Shown one piece after another: positions 8,002 through 13,186 of a DNA stretch of 13,186 bases. Each line of letters opens with the position of its first letter. Positions within the stretch are counted from its first letter, which is position 1. Below the pieces are notes generated by a model. That model had not been told where the DNA came from. It did not search any database and saw nothing but the letters and a program-made list of their open reading frames with translations. Made by a program: the position numbers and the translations under genes. This stretch comes from Gammaproteobacteria bacterium. GTDB lineage: Bacteria; Pseudomonadota; Gammaproteobacteria; Steroidobacterales; Rariloculaceae. Where the stretch lies: the NCBI GenBank assembly GCA_017577365.1, contig PKRJ01000079.1, positions 1 to 13,186 of the forward strand, written 5' to 3'.

Positions 8002-8231
8002 CCGTTTGACGAGCCTCGATTGCCGAAAGTTTCGGCTGCGGCCGGGCGCTGCCGTCCGCCGCGGCGGCGGTCGAGAAGCGCGCTCGCTGCGAGGCGATCG
8101 CCGCGGGGCGCAGCGTAATCCGTGGCATCCTATCCGCCGGCCAACGAGGCTTGGGCGAGCGGGGCTTGAACGAGCAAGACATTTCGGCGGGTAGCGGCCG
8201 CGACGATTGGGACGACTTCGACGGCGAGCCC
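8002..8231. other. Upstream region of rluD, partly open in the rluD frame
   Basis: No confident promoter or RNA was found for rluD here. Two perfect GC-rich palindromes are present, CCGCCGCGGCGG (8056-8067) and GGCGATCGCC (8093-8102), which are easily produced by composition. From 8151 the rluD frame is open with TTG codons at 8151 and 8166 and encodes an acidic segment (GRDDWDDFDGEP) with mostly G/C third positions, so RluD could have an N-terminal extension of up to 27 residues. Confidence 0.4.
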
Positions 8232-9209
8232 ATGCCGGTAGAGTCCGTGTCCCGGCGGGCCGTCGTGCCGGGCGAGCTGGCCGGGCGCCGGCTCGATCAA
8301 GCCGCGGCGGCGCTGTTCCCGGAGTTCTCGCGCAGCCGCCTGAAGACGTGGATCGAGTCCGGCGCGATCACGGTCTCCGGCGAGTGCGCGGAGCCGAAGC
8401 GCAAGGTCCGCGAGGGCGACGAGCTCGTGCTCGAGGCCGAGCTCGAGGCCGAGGTCGAGCTCGTTTCCGAACCGATCCCGCTCGTCGTCCGCTACGCGGA
8501 CGACGCGCTCTATGTGATCGACAAGCCGGCGGGTCTCGTCGTGCATCCAGGTGCGGGGAATCCGCGCGGCACGCTGCAGAACGCCTTGCTGCATCTCGAT
8601 TCCGCCCTCGCCGCGCTGCCGCGCGCGGGGCTGATCCACCGGCTCGACAAGGACACGAGCGGGCTCCTGATCGTCGCGCGGACGCTTCATGCGCAGCACG
8701 TCCTCGCGAAGCGCCTCGAGCGGCGCGAGATCCACAGGACCTATGCGGCCGTCTGCCAGGGCGTGCTCACGGGCGGCGGCACGGTCGATGCGCCGATCGG
8801 CCGGCATCCGCGCAATCGACTGAAAATGGCGATCGTCGAGCATGGCCGGCCGGCGGTCACGCGCTATTCGGTCCGCGAGCGTTTTCGTGCGCACACGTAT
8901 GTCCACGTGGCGCTCGAGACCGGCCGGACGCATCAGATTCGCGTGCACATGGCGAGCATCGGCGCGCCGCTCGTCGGCGATCCGCTGTACGGCGGACGGC
9001 CGAGATTCCCGCGTCAGCCGACCGAGCGGCTACGCAAGGAGCTCGAGGGGTTCCGGCGCCAGGCGCTGCACGCGATGCGGCTCGAGCTCGAGCATCCGGT
9101 GTCGGGGCGCCCGCTCGAGATCGAGAGTCCCTTGCCCGAGGATCTCGAGCGCCTGCTCGACGCGCTTCGAGAGGATGCGCGCATGAACGCGCCCGATCCG
9201 CGGCGATGA
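8232..9209 (+). CDS. rluD: 23S rRNA pseudouridine synthase RluD
   Basis: Isomerises uridines to pseudouridine in helix 69 of 23S rRNA (positions 1911, 1915 and 1917 in E. coli), aiding 50S assembly. The 325-residue product has an N-terminal S4 RNA-binding domain (RRLDQAAAALFPEFSRSRLK, about 19-38) and an RluA-type catalytic domain. The motif LIHRLDKDTSGLL holds catalytic D139, the same number as in E. coli RluD when the ATG at 8232 is used; this, and a length of 325 against 326, is why I chose this start although upstream TTG codons at 8166 and 8151 stay in frame. Later conserved blocks include GRTHQIRVHMASIGAPLVGDP. The stop overlaps the pgeF start by ATGA, so the two are translationally coupled. 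Confidence 0.95.
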   Translation: MPVESVSRRAVVPGELAGRRLDQAAAALFPEFSRSRLKTWIESGAITVSGECAEPKRKVREGDELVLEAELEAEVELVSEPIPLVVRYADDALYVIDKPAGLVVHPGAGNPRGTLQNALLHLDSALAALPRAGLIHRLDKDTSGLLIVARTLHAQHVLAKRLERREIHRTYAAVCQGVLTGGGTVDAPIGRHPRNRLKMAIVEHGRPAVTRYSVRERFRAHTYVHVALETGRTHQIRVHMASIGAPLVGDPLYGGRPRFPRQPTERLRKELEGFRRQALHAMRLELEHPVSGRPLEIESPLPEDLERLLDALREDARMNAPDPRR

Positions 9210-9958
9210 CGGTGCCGGCGAGCGACGTCGAGCTCGGTTTCGCGCCGGACTGGCCCGCGCCCGAGCACGTCCGCGCGTTCGTCACGTGCCGCACCGGCGG
9301 CGTCAGCACCGGAGCTTACGCGAGCCTCAATCTCGGCACGCACGTCGGCGACGACCCGGACGCCGTTGCGGAAAACCGCCGTCGCGTCGCGGAGCGGCTC
9401 GGGCTACCGTCGGAGCCGCGATGGCTCGACCAGGTGCACGGCACGACGATTCTCGATCTCGACCGCGACGGGCCCGCGCCGGCCGACGGCGCAGTGACCG
9501 GGCGGCCCGGGGTCGTCTGCGTCGTGGTCACGGCCGACTGTCTGCCCGTGCTGCTCACGAATCGGCACGGAACGCGCGTCGGCGTCGCGCACGCCGGCTG
9601 GCGGGGGCTGGCCGCCGGCGTCGTCGAGAACGCCGTCAGGGCGCTCGGCTCGCCGCCATCGGAGATCCTCGCGTGGCTCGGTCCCGCGATCGGGCCTGGG
9701 GCGTTCGAGGTCGGCGACGAGGTCCGCGCGGCCTTCGCGGCCGCGGGCTTCGAGGCGGCCGACGCGTTCGTGCGAAACGCGCGCGGCCGCTGGCAGGCCG
9801 ACCTCTATACGCTTGCGCGGCAGAGCCTCGCGCGCTCGGGAGTCACCGCGGTCTACGGCGGCGGGGCGTGCACGTACACCGATGCCGAGCGCTTCTTCTC
9901 CCATCGCCGCGAGGCGCCCTGCGGGCGCATGGCCTCGCTCGTCTGGATCGACCGCTGA
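9206..9958 (+). CDS. pgeF: PgeF/YfiH, laccase-domain (DUF152/LACC1-like) protein
   Basis: Cytoplasmic metalloprotein of the YfiH/YlmD/LACC1 family. E. coli YfiH (PgeF) corrects peptidoglycan precursors that carry L-Ser in place of L-Ala, and LACC1 relatives act on purine nucleosides; older labels call it polyphenol oxidase. The 250-residue product keeps the metal-site motifs: QVHG with H78, ADCLPV with C112 and HAGWRG with H129. A C-terminal GGACTYTDAERFFSHRR segment is also typical. The ATG overlaps the rluD TGA and lacks its own Shine-Dalgarno, implying coupled translation. The rluD-yfiH-clpB order is widespread in gammaproteobacteria. The family call is secure; the exact substrate here is inferred. 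Confidence 0.93.
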   Translation: MTVPASDVELGFAPDWPAPEHVRAFVTCRTGGVSTGAYASLNLGTHVGDDPDAVAENRRRVAERLGLPSEPRWLDQVHGTTILDLDRDGPAPADGAVTGRPGVVCVVVTADCLPVLLTNRHGTRVGVAHAGWRGLAAGVVENAVRALGSPPSEILAWLGPAIGPGAFEVGDEVRAAFAAAGFEAADAFVRNARGRWQADLYTLARQSLARSGVTAVYGGGACTYTDAERFFSHRREAPCGRMASLVWIDR

Positions 9959-9964
9959 CGCGGG

Positions 9965-9985
9965 AAGGCGGTGCCGAACCGCCTT
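9965..9985 (+). terminator. Hairpin after pgeF, possible terminator
   Basis: A perfect 8-bp inverted repeat AAGGCGGT / ACCGCCTT with a 5-nt GCCGA loop starts six bases after the pgeF stop and ends just before the clpB -35 element. There is no clear U-run after it (only TTGCC), so it may be a weak terminator, an RNA-end stabiliser, or an insulator between the rluD-pgeF unit and heat-induced clpB. Confidence 0.45.
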
Positions 9986-9990
9986 GCCAG

Positions 9991-10018
9991 GTTGATATCC
10001 CCGGGTATAGCCCCATGT
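9991..10018 (+). promoter_or_regulatory. Sigma-32 (heat-shock) promoter of clpB
   Basis: CCCCATGT at 10011-10018 is an exact match to the E. coli sigma-32 -10 consensus CCCCATnT. Fourteen bases upstream, GTTGAT (9991-9996) keeps the TTGA core of the -35 consensus CTTGAA. The predicted start of transcription is near 10024, leaving a leader of about 45 nt before the clpB ATG. Placement upstream of a classical heat-shock gene makes chance unlikely. Confidence 0.78.
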
Positions 10019-10056
10019 CATGAGGCAACGAAATCCGCTGACCATTTGATCGAACG

Positions 10057-10061
10057 AGGAG
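10057..10061 (+). promoter_or_regulatory. Shine-Dalgarno of clpB
   Basis: AGGAG lies nine bases before the ATG at 10071 and fifteen before the ATG at 10077, so it selects the longer MRMDKLT start, which also matches E. coli ClpB (MRLDRLT). Confidence 0.7.
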
Positions 10062-10070
10062 CGCGCCTTC

Positions 10071-12665
<2,595 letters not shown>

Positions 12666-12671
12666 GGCTTC

Positions 12672-12693
12672 GCGGGCTCCGGAAGGAGCCCGC
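12672..12693 (+). terminator. Strong hairpin after clpB, likely terminator
   Basis: A perfect 9-bp stem GCGGGCTCC / GGAGCCCGC closed by a GGAA (GNRA-type) tetraloop begins six bases after the clpB stop. No U-run follows, so classical Rho-independent termination is uncertain; 3'-end protection is an alternative. Confidence 0.5.
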
Positions 12694-12702
12694 TCGCTCG
12701 GA

Positions 12703-12741
12703 AAAGGGGCACGCGAGGCTGTTCGAGGACCAGTCCCCTTT
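12703..12741. repeat. Inverted repeat AAAGGGG / CCCCTTT
   Basis: Seven-base arms at 12703-12709 and 12735-12741 enclose 25 nt. On the plus strand the right arm ends in pyrimidines (CCCCTTTCTCCC). It may form a second, looser terminator stem for clpB, or be incidental. Confidence 0.35.
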
Positions 12742-12761
12742 CTCCCGAGTCGCCTCCGGCC

Positions 12762-12767
12762 GATAAT
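12762..12767 (+). promoter_or_regulatory. Possible -10 element for the FmdB-type gene
   Basis: GATAAT (5 of 6 to TATAAT) lies 99 nt before the start codon at 12867, in the loop of a 6-bp inverted repeat TCCGGC / GCCGGA (12755-12775). The best-spaced -35 candidate, TTTCTC at 12739, matches only 3 of 6. Confidence 0.25.
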
Positions 12768-12781
12768 CCGCCGGACGCACG

Positions 12782-12834
12782 GGGGCGCCCCTTTGCTCCC
12801 CTTGAATTTCCCGGTGCCGTCCGCACTTGTGCGG
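12782..12834. repeat. Palindrome and hairpin in the leader of the FmdB-type gene
   Basis: GGGGCGCCCC (12782-12791) is a perfect 10-bp palindrome followed by TTT. CCGCAC-tt-GTGCGG (12821-12834) is a tight hairpin 32 nt upstream of the start codon. Together with the hairpins after clpB they make this 200-bp spacer structure-dense. Role unknown. Confidence 0.4.
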
Positions 12835-12866
12835 CGGCTCTTTGAGTTCACGAGAGACCTTACGTC

Positions 12867-13172
12867 ATGCCGATTTACGAGTACCGATGCGAGGAATGCG
12901 GGCACACGCTCGACGCGCTTCAGAAGCTGTCGGACGAGCCTTTGCGGGACTGCCCGGAATGCGAGCAGCCCGCGTTGAAGCGACTGATCTCCGCCCCGGC
13001 GTTCCGCCTGAAGGGCGGCGGTTGGTACGAGACTGACTTCAAGTCGGACAAAGAGAAGAAGCGCAATCTCGCCACGAGCGACTCGAAGGGTAGCGAGAAG
13101 TCCGACTCGTCCTCCTCGAGCAGCGAGAAGAAAGACAAGAAAGAGACGAGCAGCAAGAGCGCCGTCGCGTGA
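12867..13172 (+). CDS. FmdB-family small zinc-ribbon protein
   Basis: A 101-residue protein with the FmdB/CxxC_CxxC_SSSS putative regulatory domain: MPIYEYRCEECGHTLD opens the protein, and two CxxC knuckles (C8/C11 and C29/C32) should bind one zinc. A conserved-looking ISAPAFRLKGGGWYETDF segment follows. From about residue 58 the chain becomes low-complexity, rich in Ser, Lys, Glu and Asp with a run of six Ser, and is probably disordered. The biochemical role of the family is unsettled despite the regulatory label. The ATG at 12867 is the family-typical start; only a weak GAGAG (12852-12856) precedes it. In many gammaproteobacteria such a gene lies just upstream of a DUF502 gene and aspS, which would be outside this window. 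Confidence 0.9.
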   Translation: MPIYEYRCEECGHTLDALQKLSDEPLRDCPECEQPALKRLISAPAFRLKGGGWYETDFKSDKEKKRNLATSDSKGSEKSDSSSSSSEKKDKKETSSKSAVA

Positions 13173-13186
13173 GCCCGGCCGTCGCT

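Noticed and set aside
8093..8102. GGCGATCGCC palindrome as a special site (GCGATCGC resembles cyanobacterial HIP1).
   Set aside because: A single copy in a GC-rich spacer; no other evidence of function.
12801..12830. CTTGAA at 12801 as a second sigma-32 -35 element, for the FmdB-type gene.
   Set aside because: No CCCCAT-like -10 occurs 13-15 bp downstream.

Overview
This window reads as a core-genome segment of a GC-rich gammaproteobacterium (roughly two thirds G+C by eye). The basis is gene content and order: the block bamD / rluD-pgeF / clpB beside pilSR is a recognisable gammaproteobacterial neighbourhood (as in Pseudomonas), and sucCD beside the pil regulators recalls Xanthomonadales-type genomes. 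I cannot fix the genus or family from sequence alone.

Layout, left to right: (1) positions 1-3035, minus strand: a pilS-pilR two-component pair controlling type IV pili; pilR runs off the left edge. (2) 3036-3249: a divergent intergenic region. (3) 3250-6908, plus strand: sucC-sucD, both subunits of succinyl-CoA synthetase, overlapping by ATGA, then after 15 nt a glutamine-dependent NAD+ synthetase (nadE). (4) 6909-7190: a convergent spacer with a locally AT-richer patch. (5) 7191-7961, minus strand: bamD, the lipoprotein of the outer-membrane beta-barrel assembly machine. (6) 8232-9958, plus strand: rluD (23S rRNA pseudouridine synthase) and pgeF/yfiH, overlapping by ATGA. (7) 9959-10070: a hairpin followed by a good heat-shock (sigma-32-type) promoter. 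(8) 10071-12665: clpB disaggregase. (9) 12666-12866: a spacer unusually full of inverted repeats. (10) 12867-13172: a small FmdB-type zinc-ribbon protein with a Ser/Lys/Glu-rich tail.

Functionally this is envelope and housekeeping material: pilus gene control, a TCA-cycle step with its own substrate-level phosphorylation, NAD synthesis, outer-membrane assembly, ribosome modification, peptidoglycan-precursor quality control and protein disaggregation. I found no mobile element, CRISPR array, tRNA, rRNA, phage gene, toxin-antitoxin pair or defence cassette, and no convincing undescribed system. Points worth a second look are regulatory or fine-scale: a sigma-32 promoter on clpB, a GACAATAG motif placed just before two start codons (possible leaderless transcripts), a possible short overlapping ORF at the sucC start, Phe in place of the usual Tyr in ClpB pore loop 1, and the hairpin-dense clpB-fmdB spacer. 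Long open frames opposite the real genes are composition effects.
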